DNA of 64,000 nt from Pteria penguin (lineage: Eukaryota > Mollusca > Bivalvia > Pterioida > Pteriidae). Under the pieces are notes generated by a model. It ran no database searches. It saw only the letters and a program-made list of their open reading frames with translations, and was not told where the DNA came from. Position 1 is the stretch's first letter. Each line of letters begins with the position of its first letter. Shown here in pieces: positions 36,311-48,509 of the stretch. Both the position numbers and the translations under genes were made by a program. The stretch spans positions 58,281,739-58,345,738 of the forward strand of contig CM068584.1 of NCBI GenBank assembly GCA_035048485.1. Reading direction: 5' to 3'.

Positions 36311-37097
36311 TTAACGGTCCCGTATCTGGGAAGGCTTTTTTTTTTTTACCGCGTGCCAAGTGCTTTCTATGGTGTTGGTACAGGCACTCGTTTCTGGATT
36401 CACGAATTCTTTGCTGTGGTTAAGTCTGGTGGTAATAACCTTCACTGGATAATGAAGAATAGGCCTTCCAACAATCACTGATAATTGTGGTACCAGGCAA
36501 TACAAATTCTTTAATTATAGGAATTAATGTTACGGCACTTCTATCTTCAACTATTCTAAAAAAAGATTTCTTACGTTCGCGTTCAATTCCTCCGAATACC
36601 CACACACCCTCTACCCTCTTTCCTCGGTGGTATTTTCTCTTTCCGAATTTTGACTCATCTATCTCCACTGTTTTCCCTGGACCTCCTATTTTCTGACTGC
36701 CTTTCTCTAATATTTCTACACACACTTCTCTTGCGAAATTATACCAGTCTACCGTGGTATGATCACTACCGATTCTCAATTCGTGAGCAACAAGTTCTGC
36801 TGGATATCTGTACACCCAATAGTATGTTAATTTCACGATCTTATCAAGTGTAAGATGAGATTTAGAAAACCACGAATCCTGTCTAATCGAAAAATTTTTT
36901 CCACAGGTTTTGTCACTACACCGCCAACAAACTCCGTCTTTACTAAAAGATTTGTCTTTCCTTAAAGTTAATTTTCCTTTAAAACACTTATTGCATAACC
37001 CACCTAAATCTCCAATCACATTTTCTCGCAATAACCACTCACGTAGATGATCCTTGTTTTTACAAATCTCATAGACTTCGTCATAAATCATAGACAT
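36311..37097 (-). pseudogene. Merlin (IS1016/IS1595-like) transposase
   Basis: A 225-codon frame starts at ATG 37097. The N-terminal zinc-ribbon-like region has CNKC and CWRCSDKTC. The ISXO2-like DDE core follows, with VEIDESKFGKRKYHRGKR (first Asp), WVFGGIER and TTIISDCWKAYSSL (second Asp). A frameshift near 36425 moves the last part (LNHSKEFVNP, NTIESTWHAVK, with the terminal Glu) into another frame. The remainder decays below 36340. Merlin is a known animal superfamily related to IS1016; I did not define its inverted repeats. Confidence 0.75.
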
Positions 37098-37479
37098 TTA
37101 CAAACAAGCGCACTTTAACTTTGAACTTACCTCTCTCTTATCCAATCAGATTTCGTTATTTCGCATGCGCTGTTTCCTGTCTGGTTACGTCATGCACAAC
37201 GGAATGCCATTCATAAACAGTTATAACTGGGTTTGTTTTTCTTGAGTACTCTGTTTTAATTAATACCTTCGGTATTACATACCGAATGTATTAACATGAA
37301 ATTTCACGCTCTATTCATTTTTGGTGCTATTTTTCACCTTTGAAGCCTTTTTGAAAATTTTTGACACGCTAGTCATAAAATATAAACTATAATACTATAA
37401 AGTGTTACCGCCATTGGCAACAAAGTCTATTTGAGTCAAAAAATCAATTTGTTACTTTCTGACTCCATCCCAACTCTGA

Positions 37480-37735
37480 GAGGAAAACAAACAGGTAACG
37501 AAAGAAAGGTCTTGTCACAAGGAATCCACATATGAAATATGAAAGCCCTATCATGTACCTGTTTAGAGGTCAAAGGGACAAATAGTTGTTATCCGAAGAA
37601 AGATCTAGTCACAAGGATTACGCATGTAAAATATAAACTCCCTATTATAAAATTTAAGGTTCAAAGGTTATGGTTAAGTTTCAAGTTTTGCGGACAGACG
37701 AACAGACTAAAGACCAAACACTATATTAGTATATG
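37480..37735. repeat. Two diverged tandem units of a bivalve repeat
   Basis: GAAAGGTCTTGTCACAAGGA near 37504 recurs as GAAAGATCTAGTCACAAGGA near 37598, each followed by a similar ~80-bp block and ending in GGACAGACGAACAGAC. Confidence 0.55.
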
Positions 37736-39100
37736 CACAAGAAACCTACATGGGAGCGGGGCTTAAAAGAAATATACATTATTGCTACTTTCGAAAACTT
37801 AGGAATGAAACGCACTTCTCTTCCTTCAATATCCTCCTTACACTTTCCTTTCTCTGTTTTTATTGCCTGTCTGCAGAAGGTTTTTATAACTGCAATGATG
37901 ATTGCATCACAGATAACCACATTTACACTTCAAGATCTTTCTAGTAAGAGGATCCTGAAATTACACAGTTAAGATGATTCACTCTTCTCTTTAAAGTTTT
38001 GACTTCTTCCATCAGGTGTGCTATGTAACGGCTTCTATACAAGGCCCGTATAAAAGCTTTGACAGTCTAACATCTGTATTAAAAACTATATAATATTTGT
38101 ACGGTTGTGCTGATAAATCACTTTGTGAATGAAATTCTATTTATACTGTTTCAAATTTTGTCCAGAACAAAGTGAATGGAACACGTGATAATTTGTGGCT
38201 TTCCGTCTGGAAACCACAGCATGAAAACTGAAAATGGTGTTGAATCATAAATTATCATATATGTCAAGAAATCGGGAAGAAAGTTTTTGTATTAATACCT
38301 GTTATATCAAGTCAATCAGAACTATTCAGTATGCCAAATCCAACAACAAATGATAAATCAGCCCAACAAATTAAATGGATTGTCCTCTTTAGAGATATGC
38401 AAAAAACCTATTTGTATGCTTCCATTAGTACTGCAATCTGCAAAATGTTATCTTAAAATCATTCACTCATTTCGAACGAATTAGCAGCATAACTTATCCA
38501 AATTATAACACCTCCTTAATTTTTAATTCAAATAATCTAGAGCCATTTTCATATACCATGACTATACAATACAACTCAGTTTTCAACTTGGCTAGTTGTA
38601 ACCGTCATCATATGGGTGTAATATTCCCGGCGTGACGTAAAACAATCAATCAATCAATCAACTTAGCTAGTAAGAGTAAAAAGAGATTTAGAATAAAAAT
38701 AAAGATATGCATGAAATAGAAATACCGTGTTTACAAAAAAAAAAAAAAAAAATAACAAAAAATTGAAATGCCAGGCATGAGAGTTGGATGTCTGGTACCA
38801 TTGTTGCTTTTTGTACTGTCATTTTCTTTGCTTCTCACCGTGTCCATTTTGTACTTCCCCCTTCCTCTAACCTTACTTAGATAAGGGAAAATCTAAATTT
38901 GTGTTTCCTTTTCTCTCAGCTTTACAGAGAAATTGACAGATTCTGATATGACCCCAAGGTGCTGAAAAACTTCATACAGCAAATGTATATTTTGTATAAT
39001 TCTATGTAAATATACAGGTACTTGGCTGATTTCATAGCTTGAATCAATCATTTGACCTGAAACATGGAAGCATTGTACATGCAGAAGATGATGAGCTTAA
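37736..39100. other. No supported gene; SINE tail remnant
   Basis: A bivalve SINE tail survives at about 38615-38660 (GTGACGTAAAACAATCAATC). A poly-A tract lies at about 38736-38752. No coding motif is seen. Confidence 0.5.
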
Positions 39101-39109
39101 AGGTACTAG

Positions 39110-39860
39110 CAATGGAATGCATTCATCTTGACATACTTATGTGGCTGTCATATTACTCATTCCTCCAATAGTTTTGCCGCCCATGGCAATTCTGTTGTTA
39201 CCCTCTCAAATTATTCTAAGGAAAATCTACTGATGTATTTCTTGATTAATGATCTTGTAGTTTTGTTGCTTATAATTATAACTCTATCCTTAAATCTAAT
39301 ATTTGAAAAAAAAAAATTGATGACACTTTTACAGTTATCATCAAACCATGGTTTGTATTTAAGTTTTAAAAATGCAGAGGGTTAAGGAATATTCTGTTCA
39401 CAAATCTGAACTAATGTATTTGTAAAAGTAAGAATAGGGTCGTCTTCAGCTAAATAATTAATTTGATTAAGATTCGTAAGACAATCAGATTGAAGTTGAC
39501 TCCAGTTAGCTTTATTAAATTTTATTAAATTTCCATCGTGGAATATAATTATTATTTGTGTGATTATTAGACGATATATTACTATTTAATATAAGTGGAA
39601 AATTGTCACTTCCACATAAATCGTCATGAACTGACCATAAGAAGTCAGTCATAAGCGATGGATCAGTTAAAGTAAGATCTATTGAAGTATAAGTACCATG
39701 CCTTAGATGTAGATAGGTACTGGACCCATCATTAAAGACACATATACTATGTTTTGATATGAAATCCTTGATTATTTTACCTTTTGGTATCAACATTTTC
39801 ACTACCCCACAATACATTATGAGCATTAAAGTCGCCTAATATAGTATATGGCTTAGGTAT
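39110..39860 (-). pseudogene. Non-LTR retrotransposon endonuclease fragment
   Basis: Near 39845 the reverse strand reads GDFNAHNVLWGS, the apurinic-like endonuclease motif. It continues after a frame change (39826-39515) with GTYTSIDLTLTDPS and GSDNFPLIL. The usual GSDHFP catalytic His is Asn here. Further down come KYKPWFDDNCK-like sequence (about 39350) and stops. The reverse transcriptase is not seen, so the copy is truncated. Confidence 0.6.
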
Positions 39861-40971
39861 CTGCTTAACAATTTAATACTGCGACACAAGGTGCGAAAAC
39901 CGACGCGCCGGCCATGACAATGATGGCGAAGAGACCACTTCCAAGGGAGTCGACAGCGCTGCAGAAGCGACGAAAACTACAGGTAGCTTATAAACTTTTT
40001 TTTTCATTTACGTTTTCACTTTGTGTCTAGGCAAGAGGTTGTGCTCCCCCCTCCCCTTCAGCACCAGGGGATAGGGATAACGGCACTTGGCCTGGATAGT
40101 TGTGGTCATAGAGTTCTATATACTTGCATTTCATTTGAGTTTAAGAAATCCAAAAGGGGGGAGCGCAGTGCAGTTGTTTGAATTTTGCTTGTATATGTTA
40201 CGCAAGACGCCAGCCCTAAGAGGTTCGAGGTTTGATACATACATTGTATCATGAACTTAGACTCGCCACTGTAATTTCAGAATTGGTTATCTCCTGCCTG
40301 CATGTTGAGATATGACTGATATAATGTTAAGTGATAAAAGCCTCTTATAATCAACATTGGGGTTGAGTTAGCATATGGCTATGCTAAGTCCATGTTAGAT
40401 GTAAAGGTAACATATCAGTATCCGATCCAACTCCCAGTTGCAAACGCAGCAAAGGAAAGGTGAGGTGCAAAATAATTCCTTTCTGACCAAAAAAGTGATT
40501 AAAGTAATTAGAATGAAAAAAAGTGTATATTTGTTTTAGATGATAGAAGAGATTCGTACTCAAGATACTGAATCGACCACATCTTCCCATCCATCCCCAT
40601 CCCAAGAAGACGATGAACAGGAGATGTCTGTTGACGAACCCAATGAGCAGAGTGTAGCATGTAGCAGTGGAAATGTATTCTGCATTGACACAGACCCCCC
40701 GTTATACAGTGGTGGGTCCACTTTAATTACATGTACAAGGGTAATTCATAGACAGGGAACATCTGCATCTAAACAAGCTGAAATACTTACAGGCTATTTA
40801 TCAACCCCTGGCATCAGCATACTAGTAATACTATTATTGGTGTGTGCGTGTGTGTGTGTCTGTGATGCTAGCGTGGTGGTTGCAATGACTATAATCACTT
40901 AGCCCTTGGGGCACTAATTCTCACACATACACTATAGTTTTCATCTTATTAATTTATCTAGCGCAATTTCC

Positions 40972-41933
40972 ATGCGTACATATTCATGGTGAGAGAAGGA
41001 ACCTGTCTTATTGGTGTTTTGACCATGTACCATGCACTGTATATAAAAAGTGTATACCTTGAGGTTGAAGATGATGTAGTCAAAATGATATGTATGTCCC
41101 AAGGAGAAAATCTGATATGTACACTCGTGCAAGTATATATACTGTATTTACACGCACAGGACTGAGGTCAAAGGTCAGTGCCATTTTTAGCTCTACTGGT
41201 CTCGACCAGTCGAGCTCATGCGATGGTCCTTCGTCCGTTGTCCGGACGTCCGTCCGTAAACAATTTATTTGTTCCCTCTTCTTCTCTGAAGGTATATGTC
41301 CCAGAGACTTAATTATGGTTTCATCTTGTTCGATTGGTGGTCTAGTTGTGCATGTGCAATTTTGGTCCAGTTCGGACCCCCCTGAGGTCCCACAAAGGGG
41401 CATGGTTCCAAAATCTTGTTCCATCTTCTTCTCTAAAGGTATGCGTATGCGTATGCGTACATATTCATGGTGAGAGAAGGAACCTGTCTTATTGGTGTTT
41501 TGACCATGTACCATGCACTGTATATAAAAAGTGTATACCTTGAGGTTGAAGATGATGTAGTCAAAATGATATGTATGTCCCAAGGAGAAAATCTAATATG
41601 TACACTCGTGCAAGTATATATACTGTATTTACACGCACAGGACTGAGGTCAAAGGTAAGTGCCTTATTTAGCTCTACTGGTCTCGACCAGTCGAGCTCAT
41701 GCGATGGTCCTTCGTCCGTTGTCCGGACGTCCGTCCGTAAACAATTTATTTGTTCCCTCTTCTTCTCTGAAGGTATATGTCCCAGAGACTTATTTATTGT
41801 CTCATCTTGTAAAGTAGATGGTCTAGTTATGCATGTGCCATTTTGATCCGGTCCGGACCACTCGGGGTCCTAACAAAGGGGCATGGTCCCAAAATTTTGT
41901 TCCCTTTCTTCTCTGAAGGTATATGTTTCAGAG
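40972..41933. repeat. 481-bp tandem duplication
   Basis: The block starting ATGCGTACATATTCATGGTG at about 40972 recurs at 41453. It spans non-element sequence (ACTCGTGCAAGTATATATAC) plus the terminal hairpin and the first core unit of the right HINE copy. The element end therefore occurs twice, at 41188 and 41669. Confidence 0.85.
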
Positions 41934-42889
41934 AGCTAATTAGGGTCTGATCTTGCTGGATAGGCGGTCAAGTTGTGCATGTGCAATTTTGGTCCAGTTC
42001 GGACCCCTTGGGGTCCCACAAAGGGTGTGGTCCCAAAATTGTGTTATGTCTTCTACTATAAAGGTATATGTTCCCGGGACCCAATAACATTCTCATCTTG
42101 TTTGCTGTGTGGTTTAGTGGTACATGTGCAATTTTGGTCCACTTCGGACCCCCTGGGTCCCACAAAAGGGGGTGTGGTCCCAAGATGTTGTTCCCTCTTC
42201 TTCTTTAACAATATATGTCCCACAGACTAAATCCTGTTTGGTAGGATGTCTAGTTGTACATGTGCAATTTTGGTCCAGTCTGGACCACTTTGGACCCCCA
42301 CAAAGGGGTGTGGTCCCAAGATTTTGTGCCTTCTTTTTCCCTGAGGGTATAAATCCCAGAGACCTCTTTGTGGTTTCTTCTTGTTTGGGTGGTCTAGTTG
42401 TGCATGTGCAATTTTTGGTCTAGTCTGGACCCCTGGGGCCCCTCAAAGGGCGTGAGTTACCCATACAGAAATGACCCCAATTGTTATTTCACTACAGTGT
42501 ACTGTAATTTGAAAGGGGGGTTATAGCTTTGTAGACATATGTGCAACACCTCAACATTTGTATTTCAACTATCTTCAATTTCCTCTCTTAATTATTTCCT
42601 GTATGGTTGACTTAAGATCGCAGTGTTTGTATGCTAGTCAGAATTGATTTTGGGCGAGTTGTCTTCTAATGTTTATATAACAGCGGCCATTTTGAATAAA
42701 TTATTGAGAAAAGATCATAGTCATAGAAAAGAAATAAGCACTAGATAAGAATGGAACAGTGTGAATAAAACCACCAAAAAGATAAATTGTGTATATTTGT
42801 AAAAAAAATAAACACATTAGCCTTCAGTGCGTTTATTATACTGTCAAGTAATCTCCAGAATTTCCTCTGACTCATGAACTTTATGATGG

Positions 42890-42951
<62 letters not shown>

Positions 42952-43538
42952 CACCATGTGATAAAAATGTTTACGACACTTTTACAACCAGATATTGGCA
43001 AAAACGAAAACAGACAAAAGACATTATTAAACATATAACAGTGCCGTAAACTCCTCTTGAAATAGTATGAAGTCATTTCTCTAAAGCATTGACGGGTAAT
43101 GAAAAAAAAATGGGATAATGATTTATATATAAATGTATATATGGCTAGCAAAAAAAAAAAATAAGCTAGTCGGAAGAAAAACTGGTGTTTGCATACTTTG
43201 TTTCTACACTTGAACCGACATGGGAAAATATCGAAATGGGGGGGGGGGGGGGTTACAAAAATACTTCATCCCATTCCCTGTTTTGAAAAAAGAGGGGATA
43301 GGGCACATGCCCCTTTTGCTACCAGAAGAAAAACTAGCGTTTTACTGCTTTGTTTCCACGCTTTAACTGATATTCTAACTACTTGATGATAAAAAATCTT
43401 AAAGATTAAAGGGGGCGGAACATACCCCTCCCCCCCTTGATTTGAAAGAGGGGCACATTCCCCCGCTGCTGCCCCACCCTTTTAAAAGATAATAAGAGGA
43501 AACCAGTAGAGCTTCAGTCTCGACAGAGACTTCTGGTT
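41188..43538 (-). mobile_element. Helentron-associated (HINE/pearl-like) element, right copy
   Basis: Reverse-complement partner of 28250-30327, with the same subterminal AGCTCTACTGGT repeat (41189-41200 and, inverted, 43502-43513). It also has the same (TA)n tract (42893-42950), core array (about 41260-42455) and terminal hairpin. It lies within intron 2 of the 39914-46782 gene. The outer boundary near 43538 coincides with the loss of homology on both sides. Confidence 0.55.
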
Positions 43539-43544
43539 AATTCA

Positions 43545-43750
43545 TGCAGTTACCTAAAAGGGTTACCTAGGGGGCATCTAGGCTTTGAATTGTCTGTCTG
43601 CCCGTAACTCGGTCCTGCTTATCAAACTTTGACCATAGCTTTTGTGCGGTAAAAGATGCAGACTTCATGTTTGCCATGTGTAACCTACAAATGACAGCCT
43701 TTCAAATGACGTCAAGGTCTTCGCCTTGTGACCTTGACCATGGCATTTAT
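43545..43750. repeat. Dispersed repeat fragment with GTGACCTTGACC
   Basis: Contains GTCAAGGTCTTCGCCTTGTGACCTTGACC, similar in style to the tandem repeats near 57 kb, immediately outside the HINE copy. Confidence 0.3.
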
Positions 43751-46700
43751 ACCCAAAAGAATAGCTGTTAAGGACTTGTACCCATGTTTCACAAACTGCT
43801 CTATGATCTTATGTTTACAATTAAATAATTTTGTTTCCTGTACTTTTCAGCCCGTGTACCATGTGAAAGCACAGACAGATTGTGTAGATACACAAACAAT
43901 AAAACCAGCAACACGAACAGCAGGGATCCAGACAATGACTCAAATTGTATGTGACAGAAATCTGGATGACAGTTTTATTTCATGCTACTCGCATTCTTTC
44001 ACAGGCACCATTCAAACACCAGATTCTGAGATATCCGAATGGGCTCCATCAAACATGAACATTTCAGTGTGTAGTGATGCATGACACCCAGCAAAGGAGA
44101 GGGAGTTTTAAGTATCTGAATCAGCACTTGACCAATTAGTTGCCTATCCGTGTGCCAACTGTGGACGACCTAGAGAAGAAGTATAGAAGAATATTCAAGG
44201 AACGTTTGTGTATGTAATATCAGCATGCTTGTGTGGGGAACGGTTTAGGTGGGACATGCAACCATGTCAAGAAGTATAGCTTTGGGAAACTTTATTCTGG
44301 CAGGAGGGATTATGTTTTCTGAAAGCACCCCTATCACCGCCTTGCACATGTTTCAGCACATTAACATGCAGTGTATCGGTGAAAGGACTTATTTTCTAAT
44401 GCAACTGGCATGCCACGTTCCCATAAGTCTGTGTTTAGGGAGAAACAACAGGAACTACGCAGGGAGGTGGTGGCATATATTGCACTCCAGGACATACAGC
44501 AAAGTGGGGGTCCTACAGTATCATGGACTTAGCTTCCATTTGTTTGATGTGTGGCATGTGGCTTAAGGTACAATAGAATGTAGTTCCCTGATATATAAGT
44601 AACAATTATTAGGAACATTCCACTAACTACTGTGAAGAGATTTTGTATTGGGGATCTTGATTGGTTATCAAAGTAGAGTTTCTATTTATGTTAATAAAAC
44701 ACTCCTGCATGTATAAACATGATAAAGGACCTCTTTCTGCAAAGGATGGTCCCACATGATTGTCTGTTATAGAGAACTTTGGACCTGGGCTTCAGTTTAA
44801 GTTTTTTGTTATCCTAGGCTTATGGGAAAAAGGGGAATACATATAAAATCTGATTTACCTGTCTGTCTTTTACAAAAACTTTAAACCAAGACTGACACTT
44901 CAATGATATATACAGTACATGTATCCCTAATTGTTTGACCTGCCAGAGGATCAGAATAGCTGCTATATGTAGCAAGGGAAACCACAATTATTTTAATTCA
45001 AGACCGATACATGTAACTGCTTCATTATATCCATGACTTGGAAATCTGCTTGGACTGAGTATATGAGGATTTCCTTATTTTACTACTACGAGATTTCGTG
45101 AAATGAAAATTAACTGTGTTTTGTATGTTATTCAGGTGTATACAAGAAGTTAGTTGCTGCGGGAAAGAAAAAAGGCTGCGAGAGTGTGGGAATGTGGGCT
45201 CATTCGGTCAGTAACCATTTGTATTGGTGTGCCGCAACCAGTTGTGAAAATGGTGAGGTGATGAAGGAGAAATTACTGTCTATACTAAATCATGTAGCTG
45301 ACATCCATGAGGGCCATGGTGAGAAGTTTCCACAATGTAAACATGAACCTTTGGATGACAGGCAGTGGATGCTACCTGGTACGTGATTCAATGTAGTTTT
45401 AGTTCAATCCAAGGTCATTGACCTTAACACTGGCCTTTAAACAAAACGCTTTGTTGCTGCCGGTGGCATTCATATTCCACAAACAAATAGTGTTAAAATA
45501 CCAAGGTACATGTAGGCTTAAAGCGCTCACCTGAATCATTATACATGCTTTTTGGCTATTGTAGAGTAAATGATAATGTAGGACAAAGAGGATTTTGTTG
45601 TCAACAACGGCATGTATAAAATGTAAACACACTGATTAATGTAATCATTATTTGCAGGATATAAGCAACATATTGAGCTGGAGAAGGTGATGAAACAAAG
45701 GTTGCTACTGCATGACATCAAGAAGCTGTCCCCACCAGAGCAGACGTATGGATTAGAGGCATTCCATAAAGCCATATGCCACTTTGCCCCAAAATGTCTT
45801 CATTTCCAACATGCTGAGATCGAAGCAAGGTAATTTCTTGTCTGCATACTCTCTATGCATTTATGGTTTTACTTTTAAAGAACCCATTTGGAAATGAAGG
45901 TCAAGATCATCACTTTCCCTTGAATGTCATATTTGTGCTTATTGTATGTACATGTATTTACAGTAGTAACATATAATAAATTGTGTTGTTTTCTCAAATG
46001 CCAGTTTATTTTGTGTATGTTCGTTTATTAAATGGCATATAATTTCTTACATTGCATTTACAGGCTATACCTAGATGTTCTACATTTTAATGAGAACAAC
46101 AGAAGAGATCAAGCAGTTGGCCAGGGATGGAACTTCACTTTACCATGTCTCTTACCCAAAGCGCAGACAAGCATAGGTTTTGTCAAGGAGATCAAGGTCA
46201 AACATAGTTTTGGTATGTGTTTCGATACATCTTCTATATTTATGCATCCAGAATATACATTCTCAAAGGCACTTAAGTTCTTTTTACCAGTTTCTGTTTG
46301 ACAAAAACGTTAACCTTTGCAGTACCGGTAAGTTCTAAACATAAGAGATAAGAACTCAATATCTGGCATGCATACTGTACTAATGACATTCATTTGTGTG
46401 TTGTAGTTGAAAAGCATTTGGCTTGTTTTGCAAAAGGTCTCTAGTTCAATACTTGTCTTCTCAGCTATGATTTCAGAGATTGGTTATTTATCACACCTGT
46501 CAAAGGCTGTGGGCGATACAAGTGTTCTTCAAACAATCTACATAATACTTTGTCAGTACTTATTTCTTAACATATTGTATGTTCGTATTTACAGATTATG
46601 TAGAGGAGCTCATGGAGGACATGCTTCTGCGTCGTGAGGTCAACCACAGCTACTCCATGGCCAAGAAGTGTCTTGAGGACGAGGCAGTAGTGAGGCCACC

Positions 46701-47105
46701 TCCCCTGGCTGAAACTCAGTGTGGCAACATTCTACCGAAAGACTTTATTATAAATCAACAAGTGAGAAGATTCAACAATTAAAGGACTTTTGCATTTTGA
46801 CACTCTTGACTTGGACTTAATATATTTTGTGCATTTCCACTGCATCAGTATGATAATGAATGTGGTCATTATGATGAATAGAGAACAACAAGATACAGAC
46901 TCTCAATATACATTTATTCCTGACACAACTATACTCGGTACACATTATTATGTGGAATGTACATTCTGTTATACATGTATGTAATTTGATTACAAATATA
47001 CATTTGTGCATATAAACTACATTATATAAATGTACAAGTTAAAAGATTAACGAATATGATATTAAAGACTGATGTAATTTACAGTATATTTACTGAGGCA
47101 TGTCT

Positions 47106-48300
47106 TTAAAGAGTGGGATATTTAAAGCCACGATATTGTTTAGAGGGAAAATGATTTCGTATGGCTGTCACAACACAGGCTGGAAGTACTCTTCTGGTTT
47201 TTTTTTCTACAAAGAATTTTCCAGGTCCATATTGCAAATCTCCTGTATATAGTGTAGCGATAAACTCTGAAATGATAAAGAATGAAATGACTATTACATG
47301 GTGTATGAAGAGACATATCCATTGCTGATTTGAATGTAAATGAAAATTTTATTTGGTAGAAGAATGGATTTCAGTCTTGGATTTTGATAGAACAACTCAT
47401 TAGTCAATCAGTATGACCTGATCAGAAATATTCTCCAGCTTTTTGTGTTACCTACAAAGCATAGTAGCACATAGAGACAGAAAAATACATACTCATGAAT
47501 TTCCTGTCCTTCAGGGAGGGGACCACTTTCTTGGCGAAACTCGTAGTATGATGTCTCCAACACATCTATGTTCAGATAGTCTGCAATGAAACTTGAGCTG
47601 GAGTCCCTCTCTTTTCTCGTCCACAGCTGACATGGGATGGCAGCAACTGCATTCTTGAGGTGTCTCCATGATGGTACAGCAACCACACAAACACCTGAAA
47701 AACAAAAGAAACTTTATAAGCTGCAACACTCCATCATCCCCTTTTCAAACCCAATGTGAGAAGAAAATATGATACAATGTACATTTATTTAACCATGGAC
47801 AATTGAACTACGCTACACCGTATGTCACTTTCGAAAAATTCTAGGTGCCCACTTTGCCTTATTCCTATCAGTAAAACTGGCCTAGTATGTAAGTCGCATA
47901 AATAAATTTTGTTCACAGTACTCCAACTTCTAGTAGGTCGGGACCAGTTTATTCGTATCTAAGTCTTACTTTGAAATGCTCAGCTAATGTGCTTTACAAG
48001 CACGGGGATGACGATATTATTTTGATTTTATCACAAAAATAGAAAGCTACAGTAGAATGAGTATCGCCAACAAATTCGGACAATTTATTTTAAATTTTCT
48101 TACCATGTCATGTCCGTTGGACGGCCATTGTTGAACAGGTCGTCGTTGTGGTCATCGTCAGATTCGCCGTCCAAATCTGAATCAGATTCGCTCAAATTGT
48201 ACACATTTCGTTGCCTACGGGGTTCGTGTTGATATGGTTGGATTTCTAGAGTAAACTCAACTTCTTCCGGCTCGTAGTCGCGGTCATATATAGATTCCAT
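47106..48300 (-). pseudogene. P2X7 C-terminal-domain-like gene (three exons)
   Basis: Exon 1 (48300-48104) starts at ATG and is acidic, with a Ser-Asp-Asp-Glu run. It ends ATG|GTAAGA. Exon 2 (47694-47493) joins in phase and gives CLCGCCTIMETPQECSCC, the Cys-rich core of the P2RX7 C-terminal (ballast-like) domain. A frame change is then needed to reach DVLETSYYEFRQESG. Exon 3 (47266-47106) has VYRYTIYRRFAIWTW, and after a nine-A run in another frame VLPACVVTAIRNHFPSKQY then RGFKYP, with stop TAA. Two one-base shifts make it a probable pseudogene. Free-standing P2X7-C-like proteins are abundant in molluscs and cnidarians. It converges with the 39914-46782 gene, 323 bp apart. Confidence 0.65.
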
Positions 48301-48509
48301 CGCTGTGTAACTTCTCTCTCTGACCGCCAATAGTTTTGGCACTGTCCACTGTGACGTCACGCGCAAGGGCAGAAAAGAGCGTAATGACTCTGTGAACACG
48401 TTTGTTTCAAGTGGGTTTTACAGGTAAACGGGAAAGGTTTTGACAGTATTTTTGCCAAATGAGTATTAATAGAGTCACTATCTTTCGGTATCATTTAAAA
48501 AGGGAGGTA

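Larger units (their letters stand above)
39914..46782 (+). pseudogene. Multi-exon transposase-like gene (DVWHVAK/HLYWC family), 5' half decayed
   Basis: Exons with clean borders are 39914-39982 (ATG, 23 codons, donor CAG|GTAGCT), 40540-40740 (acidic, donor AGG|GTAATT), 43851-about 44084, then 45136-45378, 45658-45829, 46064-46212 and 46595-46782 (stop TAA). The last four join in phase with consensus splice sites. They carry HSVSNHLYWCAATSCENGEV, LEAFHKAICHFAPK, LHFNENNRRDQA and DYVEELMEDMLLRREVNHSY. Between 44085 and 44566 frames are broken, and a PGHTAKWGSYSIMDL block is followed almost at once by the DVWHVA block, so the middle of the catalytic region is deleted. The family is widespread in fish and invertebrates and usually called uncharacterised; I infer it is transposase-derived. 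Intron 2 contains the right HINE copy. Confidence 0.6.

Noticed and set aside
41080..42423. Long ORFs over the right HINE core array (up to 167 codons)
   Set aside because: They follow the satellite period, occur on both strands and contain no domain.
42741..43151. 136-codon minus ORF containing a Tyr-Ile repeat
   Set aside because: The repeat is the translated (TA)n microsatellite of the element.
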